From Candidatus Leptovillus gracilis (GTDB lineage Bacteria > Chloroflexota > Anaerolineae > Promineifilales > Promineifilaceae), in contig JADJXA010000004.1 in assembly GCA_016716065.1 (NCBI GenBank), positions 395,668 through 459,667 of the forward strand: DNA of 64,000 nt, read 5' to 3'. The position numbers and the translations under genes were made by a program. Positions 52,222-60,842 of the stretch are shown piece by piece. Position 1 is the first letter of the stretch. The number at the start of each line of letters is the position of its first letter. The notes beneath the pieces are model-generated. The model saw only the letters and a list, made by a program, of their open reading frames with translations, ran no database searches and had not been told where the DNA came from.

Positions 52222-52788
52222 ATGAGCGACGAACGTCGGGAAACGCCGGAGGAATTGCAGGCCCAACAAGAAGAACGGGAGCGATTGATTGAGCATCGTT
52301 TGCGGCTGCGCTTCGACCGCGATAATTTGATTGACGATTTGATCGAAGACGGCCGTCAACAAGGTCTTTTCGACAACCTGCCGGGCAAAGGCAAACCGTT
52401 GGATCTGAACCAAAACCATTACGCCGGCAGCCAGCAATTGGCGAACAGCCTGCTCAAAGATAATCAGATGTCCCCTGCCTGGCTGATGCAGCGCAATGCC
52501 TTGCAGGAGAAAATTCAGAACTTTCGGCAAAAATTGGGGCGGGTCTGGCAGCGTTATGAACGCGAATACCACTACGCTCAGGACGACGGCATCCGCAGTG
52601 GGTTAATCATCGGCTGGGACAATGAAGTACGGAAACTCGAAGCGGAAGCGGTGGAGCTAAACAAAGCAGTGGAGAGCTATAATTTGAAACGGCCGTTAGA
52701 AAATCTAGAAATCTACAAACTGCGGCTGGACGAAGAAATCAGCCGCGCCGGGGCGCGCCGCTACCTGCGGGATATGTCTGGTTTGTGA
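52222..52788 (+). CDS. DUF1992 (DnaJ-homologue C28-like) protein
   Basis: 188 residues from the ATG after GAAGGAGCG. The conserved core DDLIEDGRQQGLFDNLPGKG and KPLDLNQNHYAGSQQLANSL, then NQMSPAWLMQRNALQEKIQN, matches DUF1992, found as a stand-alone bacterial protein and in DNAJC28. Mostly helical and highly charged, cytoplasmic. Role unknown. It has its own likely promoter and is convergent with the acyltransferase gene. Confidence 0.85.
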   Translation: MSDERRETPEELQAQQEERERLIEHRLRLRFDRDNLIDDLIEDGRQQGLFDNLPGKGKPLDLNQNHYAGSQQLANSLLKDNQMSPAWLMQRNALQEKIQNFRQKLGRVWQRYEREYHYAQDDGIRSGLIIGWDNEVRKLEAEAVELNKAVESYNLKRPLENLEIYKLRLDEEISRAGARRYLRDMSGL

Positions 52789-52820
52789 CGCCGGACGTGT
52801 GACCGGTCATGCGCCAGCCG

Positions 52821-54467
52821 TCAGATGGTGATCTGGTCAGCGAACAGTTGCAGCTTTCTAAGACCAATGCCGTTCACGGCCGTTAGCGCCTCAATTGTCG
52901 CAAACGGGCCATTTTCTTCGCGGTAAGCGATGATGCGTTGGGCGATGCTGCTGCCCACGCCAGGCAGCGCTTCTAGATCGGCGAGTACGGCCGTGTTCAC
53001 ATTCACCCGCGCCACCGGCTGTTGTTTTGGCAGATGCGTTTTTGCTGGCAGCGCCTTCACCTGGCGGGCCAATTCCAACAACTCCTCAAACTCCGCGTAA
53101 AACGTTTCGATAATGGCGTCCGGGTCCGGGACCAGCCCCACATCGGTGTTGACGCCAATAAACACCTTGCTGTTATAGCTGAGGATGCTCAGACCCAAGG
53201 CCACCCGGCCAGACTGCGGAACCCAGGCCATGATCCCGGCCAACTCTTTCCCGGCAATGTACAGCGGAATCTGCGGTCCAGGCACGTTGGTCATCACCAC
53301 CGTCGCCTTGCTGCCAAACATATCCACCATGCGCGTCTGCGCCTCGGCCGGCGACAGGCCAATTCCCTTCAAAATGCCAAACGCCACCACGGCCTCCGGC
53401 GTATTTTTCAGTTCTTCCATCCGCCGCCGCACCTCGAGCAGCCGGTCCAACGGATCGGCGATGTCCACCGGCAGCGTCAGGTAAATAATGCCGAACTGAT
53501 TGCCCAACTCCTCCATTTTTTCCGGCGGCCGGATGTTTACCGGCATGGCCGCCCGGAAACTGACGCCATCCACCGGCGCGCCCCGCTGCTGCATGTAGGC
53601 GCGCACCGCCCCGGTCATGGCCGATACCAGCACGTCGTTGACTGTGCCGCCGGTGACGTTTTTGATGGCTTTGATTTCGGCCAACGAGATGGGTTTGGAC
53701 CAGGCGGCACGTTTGGCGACGCCTAAATGCCCTTTGAAGATGGTCTTGGGGTCTGGCGTGCGGAAAACCAGACGGCCGGCGGCCAGCGCCGCCTCGGTTC
53801 CCTGGACGGCCCGATCAACCGCGTGGGAGGGGTTGTTGACGCTTTCTAGCCCTTCATGCACCAACAGTTCGGTGACTTCGCGGGCGGTGTGGATGGCTGA
53901 CGAGGCTTGTTTTGCCAGGGTTCCCAATAACCCAAAGCGGCTGCCCCGCTGCTGCCGGATTTCTTCGGTGTGAACTGGTGGATGGGACAAAGAGGCTTCG
54001 GGTGTCACGTCGGCCATGGCGAGGAGAACGTACATCAAGGCGATGCCATCGGCAATGGCATGGTGCAGGCGGGACATCACCACCGTGCCTTGTTCGTAAC
54101 CTTCAATGAAGTGAACCTGCCACAGCGGTTTGCTGTAATCGAGTGGGGTACTCATCAGGTCGCTGATCATGGTTTGCAGGGCATGATAATCGCCAGGGGC
54201 GGGTAAGGCGACGCGGTGAATGTGGGCATTGATGTTGAAGGTGGGGTCTAATTCCCACTGCGGGCCGGCCAACGGCCGTCGCGGGTGCGTTACCCGCTGC
54301 CGAAACCTGTCAAATCGCAGCCAACGATGGACGACTACCTGGCGAAACTCATCGAAGTCCAGCGTGTCGTTAAATGTCAAAATGCCGGATACCATCATCA
54401 GGTTGGTGGGGTCTTCCATTCCCAACCAGGCGGCGTCTACACTGGAAAGCGGTTCTCGTTTAGCCAT
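52821..54467 (-). CDS. WS/DGAT-family acyltransferase with C-terminal ComEA-like HhH domain (copy A)
   Basis: 548 residues. Residues 1-460 are wax ester synthase/diacylglycerol acyltransferase: LSSVDAAWLGMEDPTNLMMV at the N-terminus, catalytic HHAIADG (135-141, the HHxxxDG motif), GTVNDVLVSAMTGAVRAYMQ, and NVPGPQIPLYIAGKELAGIM, followed by SYNSKVFIGVNTDVGLVPDP. Such enzymes make triacylglycerol or wax esters from acyl-CoA. Residues 489-548 are a helix-hairpin-helix pair as in ComEA (NVNTAVLADLEALPGVGSSI, AQRIIAYREENGPFATIEAL, VNGIGLRKL), a fold normally used for DNA binding. A linker rich in Lys/Pro/Gln joins the parts. The paralogue upstream has the same fusion, so it is not an assembly artefact. 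Confidence 0.9.
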   Translation of the reverse strand: MAKREPLSSVDAAWLGMEDPTNLMMVSGILTFNDTLDFDEFRQVVVHRWLRFDRFRQRVTHPRRPLAGPQWELDPTFNINAHIHRVALPAPGDYHALQTMISDLMSTPLDYSKPLWQVHFIEGYEQGTVVMSRLHHAIADGIALMYVLLAMADVTPEASLSHPPVHTEEIRQQRGSRFGLLGTLAKQASSAIHTAREVTELLVHEGLESVNNPSHAVDRAVQGTEAALAAGRLVFRTPDPKTIFKGHLGVAKRAAWSKPISLAEIKAIKNVTGGTVNDVLVSAMTGAVRAYMQQRGAPVDGVSFRAAMPVNIRPPEKMEELGNQFGIIYLTLPVDIADPLDRLLEVRRRMEELKNTPEAVVAFGILKGIGLSPAEAQTRMVDMFGSKATVVMTNVPGPQIPLYIAGKELAGIMAWVPQSGRVALGLSILSYNSKVFIGVNTDVGLVPDPDAIIETFYAEFEELLELARQVKALPAKTHLPKQQPVARVNVNTAVLADLEALPGVGSSIAQRIIAYREENGPFATIEALTAVNGIGLRKLQLFADQITI

Positions 54468-54502
54468 CTATCCCTCCTCAAACCTGTCCGATTTGTGAAC
54501 CT

Positions 54503-56134
54503 TTAGAGTGTGATTTGCTCCTGAATGAGCGCCAGTTTGGCGGTGTTGATGCCGCTGACATTGGTTAAATCGTTGATGGTGGTGAAACGGCCGTTTTCCG
54601 CCCGGTAATCCACAATACGCTGCGCCATCGTCTCGCCAATGCCCGGCAGCGCATCTAGCTCAGCTACAGAAGCGGTATTGATGTTGACGATGGGCAAGGG
54701 CTGCGACGTCGCCTGCTGCGGTTCATATTCCACCTGATGCACCAGTTCCAGCAAGGCGTCAAACTCCTCGTAAAAGCCCTCGATAATCTCATCCGGGTTG
54801 GGGACCAGACCGGCGTCGGTGTTGACGCCCAGGTACACTTTGCCGGCGTAGCTGAGAATGGAAATGCCCAAGGCCACCCGACCGGCCTGTGGTACCCAGA
54901 ACATCAGGTTTTCGATCTTTTTACCGGCCAGGTAAAGTGGGATGGGCGGGCCAGGGACGTTGGTCATAACGGCCGTTGCCTTGCTGGCAAACATAGACAC
55001 CGACTGCGCCTGCAATTCCGAAGGCGACAAGCCAATGGCGTTCAAAATGCCGATGGCCACCACGGCCTCCGGCGTGTTTTTGAGCTGTTCCATGCGCTGA
55101 TGAACCACTTGCAGGCGATCCAGCGGATCGGCAATACCCACCGGCAGCGACAGGTATACAATGCCGAATTTGTTGCCCAACGTGCCCATCTCAGCCTGTT
55201 TGCGCAGATTTACCGGCACGGCTGCCCGGAAATTCAGGCCGTCAACGGGTTGTTCGCGGGCCAGCAAATAGCGTCGCAGCCCGCCAACCATGGCGGCAAT
55301 TAACACGTCGTTGACGGTGCTGCCGGTGACGGCTTTGATGGCCTTCACGTCTTTCAGGCGGATGGGTTTGGACCAGGCGGCCCGTTTGGCCGCGCCCAAC
55401 CCACCACGGAAAATAGTGGGCGGATCGGGTGTGCGAAAAATGAGACGGCCGGCGGCAACGGCCGCATCGGTCCCTTGCACGGCCAGATCAAGCGCGTGGG
55501 ATGGGTTGATCAGGGTTTCGCGTCCTTCGTCCCATACCCAGCCGGTGATGCGGCGGGCTGTGCGCAATGTGCCCGTCGCTTGCTTAACCAACGCGCCCAA
55601 CAAACCGCCACGCCCTCCATTTCCTGTGGACGTTTCGGCCACGGGCGGATGGTTTAGCGACGCTTCCGGCGTCATATCGGTCAATGACAGCAAGACGTAA
55701 ATGAGGGCCATGCCGTCGGCGACGGCGTGATGCAGACGCACAAAAATAGCGCAGCCATCGCCGAAATTTTCCACCAGGTGCATTTGCCAGGGAGGTTTAC
55801 TGAAGTCCAACGGTGTACTCATCAGATCGCTGACCAGTTCTTGCAGAGCGGTCTGGTCGCCGGGAGCCGGCAGCGCGACGCGATGAATGTGGGCGTTCAG
55901 GTCAAAATCTGCGTCATCTTCCCAATACGGAGCCACCAACGGGAGGCGATTGGGCATGATCCGCTGCTGGAAGCGGTCGAACTTGAGAAACCGCTTACGC
56001 AGCACATCTTTGATCACTTCGAGTTCCACAACTTCCTTGAAAGTCAGGACGCCCGTGACCATCATGAGGTTGGTAGGATCTTCCATGCCCAACCAGGCGG
56101 CGTCTACGTTGGACAAGGGTTCGCTTTTTCCCAT
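54503..56134 (-). CDS. WS/DGAT-family acyltransferase with C-terminal ComEA-like HhH domain (copy B)
   Basis: 543 residues, 35 nt upstream of copy A on the same strand, so co-transcribed with it. Acyltransferase domain with LSNVDAAWLGMEDPTNLMMV, catalytic HHAVADG (135-141), STVNDVLIAAMVGGLRRYLL, NVPGPPIPLYLAGKKIENLM and SYAGKVYLGVNTDAGLVPNP. The C-terminal HhH domain is at 484-543 (NINTASVAELDALPGIGETM, AQRIVDYRAENGRFTTINDL, VSGINTAKL). Strong similarity to copy A over the full length shows a tandem duplication of the whole fusion. In-frame Lys/Asp substitutions suggest that both copies remain under selection. Confidence 0.9.
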   Translation of the reverse strand: MGKSEPLSNVDAAWLGMEDPTNLMMVTGVLTFKEVVELEVIKDVLRKRFLKFDRFQQRIMPNRLPLVAPYWEDDADFDLNAHIHRVALPAPGDQTALQELVSDLMSTPLDFSKPPWQMHLVENFGDGCAIFVRLHHAVADGMALIYVLLSLTDMTPEASLNHPPVAETSTGNGGRGGLLGALVKQATGTLRTARRITGWVWDEGRETLINPSHALDLAVQGTDAAVAAGRLIFRTPDPPTIFRGGLGAAKRAAWSKPIRLKDVKAIKAVTGSTVNDVLIAAMVGGLRRYLLAREQPVDGLNFRAAVPVNLRKQAEMGTLGNKFGIVYLSLPVGIADPLDRLQVVHQRMEQLKNTPEAVVAIGILNAIGLSPSELQAQSVSMFASKATAVMTNVPGPPIPLYLAGKKIENLMFWVPQAGRVALGISILSYAGKVYLGVNTDAGLVPNPDEIIEGFYEEFDALLELVHQVEYEPQQATSQPLPIVNINTASVAELDALPGIGETMAQRIVDYRAENGRFTTINDLTNVSGINTAKLALIQEQITL

Positions 56135-56298
56135 GATGTCTCCCTTGAAAATAGAGTTGTCAAATCTTTAAGATTTGACAACTCTAAACCTCACTCATGA
56201 AGTCTTTCTTGTATAGTTTAGCCAGATGAAGGATGAATTTCTATCTCCCGCCACCAGTATAACGCAAATTGGGTTTCAGGTGAAACGCTTTGTGGAGA

Positions 56299-56334
56299 GT
56301 TGGCTGGTTGGCTGGTTGGTTAGCCAACCAACCA
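56299..56334. repeat. Word-repeat hairpin (ggttggct / agccaacc)
   Basis: gttggctggttggctggttg followed by gttagccaaccaaccag, at the 3' end of the phosphatase gene. Same words as 12163-12204, 44 kb away. Confidence 0.7.
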
Positions 56335-56339
56335 GTCGG

Positions 56340-57005
56340 CTATGAAACATCTTTTGGCGCTGCCATGCGTTCGTGCAGATCGGCCAGGTGTTCGGTGCGG
56401 CTGTGGTAGTGCAGCCGCCAGGTTTCGCGGGCGGGGTGTTCGACCAGCTCGAAGCGGGTAATGCCCGTGTTTTTGGTCCATACTTCGCAGCGCCGCCAGG
56501 GGCCAATGTTGAAGATGTGGTCGTAGGCCATCTCGATGACGCCGCCGTGGCAGACGGCGACGATTGTTTGGGTGCGGTGACGCTCGATCACGCTTTCGAT
56601 AAACATGCCCACGCGCACGCGGGAGTGCATCAGGCTCTCGCCGTTGTCGTAGTCCGGGGTGATGGAGGCAAACGGCCGTTCCGATCCCCAATAGTCGCTG
56701 TATTCCGGCAGGCCGTCACTGGGCCAGGGCGTGTGGTCCAGCCGATTGTTGCCGATTTCGCGCAGGCGGTCGTCCAATTGAACTGCCACACCATAGGCCC
56801 TCGCCAGCGGCGCGACGGTTTCCCGCGTGCGCTGCATGGTGCTGGCGTACAGGCCATCTATGTGGGGCAGACGGGCCGGCAGCCATTTTGCCAGGGCTTC
56901 CGCCTGAAGCTGACCCAATTCGGTTAGGCCCTCATCGGTATTGCCCTTGTCCCAATCTGGCAGATTAACATAACTCTGACCGTGACGAATCATGTAAAGG
57001 TGCAT
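56340..57005 (-). CDS. Histidine phosphatase (phosphoglycerate-mutase-like)
   Basis: 221 residues. MHLYMIRHGQSYVNLPDWDK carries the RHG phosphohistidine motif (7-9). The second catalytic His is in TIVAVCHGGVIEMAY; RTRETVAPLA and LREIGNN are the other family positions. It hydrolyses small phosphorylated substrates; which one is unknown. The TPR-protein gene lies 9 nt upstream on the same strand, so the two probably form one operon. Confidence 0.85.
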   Translation of the reverse strand: MHLYMIRHGQSYVNLPDWDKGNTDEGLTELGQLQAEALAKWLPARLPHIDGLYASTMQRTRETVAPLARAYGVAVQLDDRLREIGNNRLDHTPWPSDGLPEYSDYWGSERPFASITPDYDNGESLMHSRVRVGMFIESVIERHRTQTIVAVCHGGVIEMAYDHIFNIGPWRRCEVWTKNTGITRFELVEHPARETWRLHYHSRTEHLADLHERMAAPKDVS

Positions 57006-57014
57006 AATAAATTC

Positions 57015-58028
57015 CTAAACGTTGGTTTGTGTGGTCTGGCTGCTGCTTGTCGCCGGTAAACGCCGTTCAATGTCGGCCAGGTCGGCGCGCAGGTAGGCCA
57101 GGTGGGGATAGTCGGGTTGGTTTTCCAGTTGTCGTGTGAGCGGCCACAGGCCATTGGCAAATTTTGCCATCTCGATGAACGCTTCAGCAGCCAGGGTGTT
57201 CTCGCCTGTTTCTTCCAGGCTGCGTCCCAAGTAATAATAGGCTTGCAGATCGTACTCGACGATGGGCAAAGATCCCTGGGAAGCGGAGGCCAGCGAATCG
57301 GCGGCGAGGTCGTATCGGCCCAACCGATACTGCGCCAGGCCCAGGTGGTAATAATACAGGGCGTAATCGGGCGCCAGGTCCAGCGCCCGATTGTACACGT
57401 CGGCGGCTTCGGTAAAGCGTCCATCGGCCAGATAAACTTGCCCCAGGGTATTATAGGCGGGGTGGGCTTTGGGGTTGCGCTCGATGGCTGATTGGGCGTC
57501 TTTCTCGGCGCGCAAAAAGTCTAGTTTGGTCAGATAAATCAGCGCGCGGAGCTGGTATGACTGCCAGAAATCGGGCCGGGCGTTGATGGCCCGGTTAACC
57601 AGTTCCAGGGCGGCTTCGATGCTGCCATTTTGAAACTGGCGCGACGCAAACCGGAAAGAGATGGGGGTGTCAACGATGCGCTGCAAGAGTAACAAGGCCA
57701 TCGTGATGCCCACGCCCAGCAAGGCATAGCTGGCACGGCCGTATACCATGCCCAGAGCAATGCCAATCAGCGCCGGAACAGCCAGGGCAACAGCCAGACG
57801 GCGCACCCGCGGCGTGGCGTTGCGCGTCCAAATGGCCAGGAAAATGAACATGCCCACGCCGATGAGCAGGGTGACGATGGCGTAAAATTGCTCCGGCAGC
57901 AGCAGAAAAGCGACCAGCCCGGCCAGCCAGACGGCAAAAGTGATGCCGATGGGCAAAATCAGGCTGGCGCGCATCTCCTGGCGGCGGCGGGCTATTTTTT
58001 GTTGATTCAAGCGGCTTTGTTGAGTCAT
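57015..58028 (-). CDS. TPR-repeat membrane protein
   Basis: 337 residues. Four hydrophobic helices (about 19-38, 40-62, 75-95, 97-115) anchor the protein, then TPR-like helical repeats run to about 290 (FQNGSIEAALELVNRAINAR, YQLRALIYLTKLDFLRAEKD, YNTLGQVYLADGRFTEAADV, YHLGLAQYRLGRYDLAADSL, YYYLGRSLEETGENTLAAEA). TPRs bind protein partners, which here would be cytoplasmic or extracytoplasmic depending on topology. The ATG follows a word repeat without any ribosome site. Function unknown. Confidence 0.8.
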   Translation of the reverse strand: MTQQSRLNQQKIARRRQEMRASLILPIGITFAVWLAGLVAFLLLPEQFYAIVTLLIGVGMFIFLAIWTRNATPRVRRLAVALAVPALIGIALGMVYGRASYALLGVGITMALLLLQRIVDTPISFRFASRQFQNGSIEAALELVNRAINARPDFWQSYQLRALIYLTKLDFLRAEKDAQSAIERNPKAHPAYNTLGQVYLADGRFTEAADVYNRALDLAPDYALYYYHLGLAQYRLGRYDLAADSLASASQGSLPIVEYDLQAYYYLGRSLEETGENTLAAEAFIEMAKFANGLWPLTRQLENQPDYPHLAYLRADLADIERRLPATSSSQTTQTNV

Positions 58029-58030
58029 GG

Positions 58031-58071
58031 GCAGTTGATAGTTGATAGTTGACAGTTGATAGTTGATAGTT
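58031..58071. repeat. Word repeat (agttgatagttg) abutting the TPR gene start
   Basis: About five copies of agttgata/agttgaca in a row, then aggctaacagcttgtagctt words. The first copy is 3 nt from the ATG of the TPR gene, where a Shine-Dalgarno should be. Confidence 0.75.
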
Positions 58072-58108
58072 GGCGGCTTCAGGCTAACAGCTTGTAGCTT
58101 ACAGCTTT

Positions 58109-59266
58109 TTACTTGCAGAAGATGACGGCCGTTTCCGCCAAAATCTGCGCGAAATCAAGGACAGATTGTACCTCAACCCACTCATCGTCACTATGCAGCC
58201 CGGCGCCGATGGGGCCGATGACGGCCGTATCTATGCCCGCAGCAGCCAAAATAGCGGCGTCGGTCCAAAAGGTTGCGCCAGTATGGGTGGGTGGGGCTGG
58301 TAAAACGGCCGTCATCGCTTTTTCTAGCGCGCCCACGATGGGCGTGTTGGCGGCCACTGCAAAAGCGTCGCGGTCAAAAAATGGATGGACGCTGGCCTGA
58401 AAGGTTGGGTCGGCGGCGGCCAGTCGGTCTATGATGGCTTGCAGTTCGGCCGTGGCTTGGGCCACCGTTTCGCCGGGCATGGTGCGCCGTTCTATTTTCA
58501 GCCGGCAGTGGGCGGCGTAGACGCTGATTTCGCTGCCACCGTGCAGCAGAGAGGCGTGCAGCGATGGTGGGCCAGCCAGCGGGTGGGGCGGGCGTTGGAT
58601 AAGTTCCTGGCTGAGTTTTTCCAGTTCTGCCAGGAAGCGGCCCATGTGCATGTTGGCGTCTATGCCCTCCTGGTAGCGGCTGCCGTGGGCGGCGCGGCCT
58701 GTTGTTGCCACGTCGAACCAGATGAAGCCGCGATGGGCGCGGCAGAGGCGCATGTCGGTTGGTTCAGTGACGATGGCTGCGTCGGCGGTGAGGCGGCGTA
58801 TCAGGTCGTCTGTGCCGATGCTGGCGTATTCTTCGTCGGCGACGGCCGTAAGCAGCACATCGCCGCCCAATGGCACGCCGCTGTCGGCCAATGCTCGGAC
58901 GGCGGCCATCATCGCTGCCAGGCTGCCTTTCATGTCTTGCGCGCCCCGGCCGTAGAGACGGCCGTCGCGCACCACCGCGCCAAATGGATCGGCCATACCG
59001 CCCACGCCTACTGTGTCCATATGGGCATTGAGCAGCAGGGAACGGCCGTTGCCCGCGCCTTTCAGCCGCCCCACCACATTCACCCGGTTGGAACCGAGAT
59101 CATAAGTGGTCACTTCCAGGCCCATATCTTGCAGCGCCCCGGCCACATAAGCGCCAATCGCCGCTTCGCCAGGGCCGTCAGGCGAAAGGTGAGGATTGAT
59201 AGAGTTGATCTGGACCAAATCCACCAGCGTTTGTCGGGTGAAGTCTGGGTCAATGGTTGGTTTCAT
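58109..59266 (-). CDS. M20 family metallopeptidase (ArgE/DapE-like)
   Basis: 385 residues from the ATG 4 nt after AGAGGAGAAG, which is the edge of an REP-like repeat. Zn-dependent amidohydrolase: LLLNAHMDTVGVGGMADPFG (metal His/Asp), GRGAQDMKGSLAAMMAAV (metal-bridging Asp), VADEEYASIGTDD (catalytic Glu-Glu), GFIWFDVATTGRAAHGSRYQ (dimerisation domain) and GAGLHSDDEWVEV (last metal His). ArgE, DapE and carboxypeptidase G2 share these features, so the substrate, probably an N-acylated amino acid or a peptide, is not resolved. Confidence 0.85.
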   Translation of the reverse strand: MKPTIDPDFTRQTLVDLVQINSINPHLSPDGPGEAAIGAYVAGALQDMGLEVTTYDLGSNRVNVVGRLKGAGNGRSLLLNAHMDTVGVGGMADPFGAVVRDGRLYGRGAQDMKGSLAAMMAAVRALADSGVPLGGDVLLTAVADEEYASIGTDDLIRRLTADAAIVTEPTDMRLCRAHRGFIWFDVATTGRAAHGSRYQEGIDANMHMGRFLAELEKLSQELIQRPPHPLAGPPSLHASLLHGGSEISVYAAHCRLKIERRTMPGETVAQATAELQAIIDRLAAADPTFQASVHPFFDRDAFAVAANTPIVGALEKAMTAVLPAPPTHTGATFWTDAAILAAAGIDTAVIGPIGAGLHSDDEWVEVQSVLDFAQILAETAVIFCK

Positions 59267-59270
59267 TGGC

Positions 59271-59340
59271 TTCTCCTCTGAAAATGGGAGCGCGGATGTC
59301 TCGTCCGCCCCCGGCAGGCGAGACGCCTGCGCTCCCAGGG
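59271..59340. repeat. REP-like cruciform repeat, copy 3 (inverted), supplying a ribosome site
   Basis: On the minus strand this reads ccctgggagcgcaggcgtct and onwards to ttttcagaggagaa, nearly identical to the copies at 35760 and 35864 with a few substitutions. It has the same cruciform design. The terminal agaggagaa is the Shine-Dalgarno of the M20 peptidase gene. Confidence 0.88.
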
Positions 59341-59351
59341 TTGTCGGCTGT

Positions 59352-59387
59352 AAGGGGATTCTTCCTCGAAGACTCGTCAGAATGACA
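59352..59387. repeat. Dispersed 36-nt repeat, second copy
   Basis: aaggggattcttcctcgaag followed by actcgtcagaatgaca; the copy at 17560-17595 has t for c at one position. It adjoins the REP-like repeat. Confidence 0.8.
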
Positions 59388-59490
59388 GTGCTTCCAACCA
59401 AATCGTGACCATTAGAAAACCCGTGTAAATCCGTTCAATCCGTGTATCAATTCTCTTACTTTTCCGCCAGCCTGCCAGGGTGAACATAAA

Positions 59491-59519
59491 CGCCCCGACG
59501 CTTTCCCGGCGTCGGGGCG
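59491..59519 (-). terminator. Intrinsic terminator-like hairpin after pepT
   Basis: cgccccgacgc (59491-59501), 7-nt loop, gcgtcggggcg (59509-59519): a perfect 11-bp GC stem 28 nt past the pepT stop. On the minus strand it is followed by a short T-run (tttatgtt). Confidence 0.75.
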
Positions 59520-59546
59520 TAAGAGCAAATGGGTGAATTTGTTTGC

Positions 59547-60803
59547 CTATGCTGGGCGGGGTTCGGCCCAGATTTGGGCCAGGTGGACGCACATTTCGGT
59601 GGCGCGGGCCATGTCTTGCAGCGTCACCCATTCCAGCGGGCCATGGCAATTGTGCATCCCGGTGAACAGGTTGGGTGTGGGCAGCCCTTTGGCCGTCAGC
59701 CAGGAGCCATCCGTGCCGCCGCGAATGGGGCGGATGATGAGCGGGATGCCGGCTCTTTCTACGGCGCGGACGGCCATGTCTACCGGCGTTTTATCTTGTT
59801 CCAGCCAGTAGCGCATGTTGCGGTACTGCGGCGTGATGGCAACGTCTATCTGGGCGCGGGGTTCGGCGGCCTGAATGTGTTGGGCGGCGGCGCGAATCTG
59901 ATCGCCGTAGACTTGCAAGCCCTCGACTTCAAAGTCACGCAGAATGAATTGCAGTTCGGCGGCGGCGGCTGTGCCTTGCAGCTTGTGGAGGAAGATGAAG
60001 CCCTCGCGGCCGCTGGTGGTCTCCGGGGTGTGGCTGTCTTGGGGCAAGCGTTGGATCAGGTTGGATGCCAGCGTCAGGGCATTGACCAGGACGTTTTTGG
60101 CCGTGCCGGGATGGGTGGAGACGCCACTGATTTTGACGACGGCTTTGTCGGCCGAGAAGGTTTCGTAGGTCACTTCGCCAACATCGCCGCCATCCAGGGT
60201 GTAGGCCACGTCGGCGACCAGGTCGTCCAGATTCAGGTGGCCCACGCCCCGGCCAATTTCCTCGTCTGGGGTGAAGCAGATGCGGATACGGCCGTGTGGG
60301 ATTTCCGGGTTTGCCAGCAAATGTTCGGCCAGGGTCATGATGATGGCGATGCCGGCCTTGTCGTCGGCTCCCAGCAGCGTCAGGCCGCTGGCCGTTACCA
60401 CGTCTTCGCCGATTTTACCGGCCAGTTCGGGCGAGTTGGCGGCGTGGAGGACCTGGGTAGGGTCGTCGGGCAGGGTGATGGGACGGCCGTCGTATTGGCG
60501 GTGGATGATGGGTTTAACGGCCGTGCCGCTGAACGCCGGCGCTGTGTCTACGTGGGCCAAAAAAGCGACGGTGGGGACGTCGTTGGCCGGAATGGTGGCC
60601 GGAATGGTGGCCATCACAAAACCATCCGCGGTCAGGCAGACGTCAGCTGCGCCGAGCGCGCGGAGTTCATCGGCTAACGGCCGTAACAAATCGAACTGCT
60701 TTGCTGTGCTGGGCACACCGGCATTTTGTTCGTCGCTCTGGGTGTCAATTTGCACGTAACGGATAAACCGTTCTTCAAGTTTAGGTACAAATAATTGTTG
60801 CAT
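59547..60803 (-). CDS. pepT: Peptidase T (tripeptide aminopeptidase)
   Basis: 418 residues. M20B Zn-peptidase that removes the N-terminal residue of tripeptides. Marks: LEERFIRYVQIDTQSDE (residues 9-25), VAFLAHVDTAPAFSGTAVKP, YDGRPITLPDD, LLGADDKAGIAIIMTLAEHL, RICFTPDEEIGRGVGHLNLD (catalytic Glu pair), AYTLDGGDVGEVTYETFSAD, and RGGTDGSWLTAKGLPTPNLF. The match to PepT is good along the full length. Upstream is the debranching-enzyme gene, 39 nt away on the same strand. Confidence 0.93.
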   Translation of the reverse strand: MQQLFVPKLEERFIRYVQIDTQSDEQNAGVPSTAKQFDLLRPLADELRALGAADVCLTADGFVMATIPATIPANDVPTVAFLAHVDTAPAFSGTAVKPIIHRQYDGRPITLPDDPTQVLHAANSPELAGKIGEDVVTASGLTLLGADDKAGIAIIMTLAEHLLANPEIPHGRIRICFTPDEEIGRGVGHLNLDDLVADVAYTLDGGDVGEVTYETFSADKAVVKISGVSTHPGTAKNVLVNALTLASNLIQRLPQDSHTPETTSGREGFIFLHKLQGTAAAAELQFILRDFEVEGLQVYGDQIRAAAQHIQAAEPRAQIDVAITPQYRNMRYWLEQDKTPVDMAVRAVERAGIPLIIRPIRGGTDGSWLTAKGLPTPNLFTGMHNCHGPLEWVTLQDMARATEMCVHLAQIWAEPRPA

Positions 60804-60842
60804 AGTGATCTCTAAGGAACGAGATTTGAAAAATCTACACGT

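Noticed and set aside
59529..60677. 382-codon open frame antisense to pepT
   Set aside because: Gly/Val/Asp-rich shadow translation without recognisable domains, opposite a clear peptidase T.
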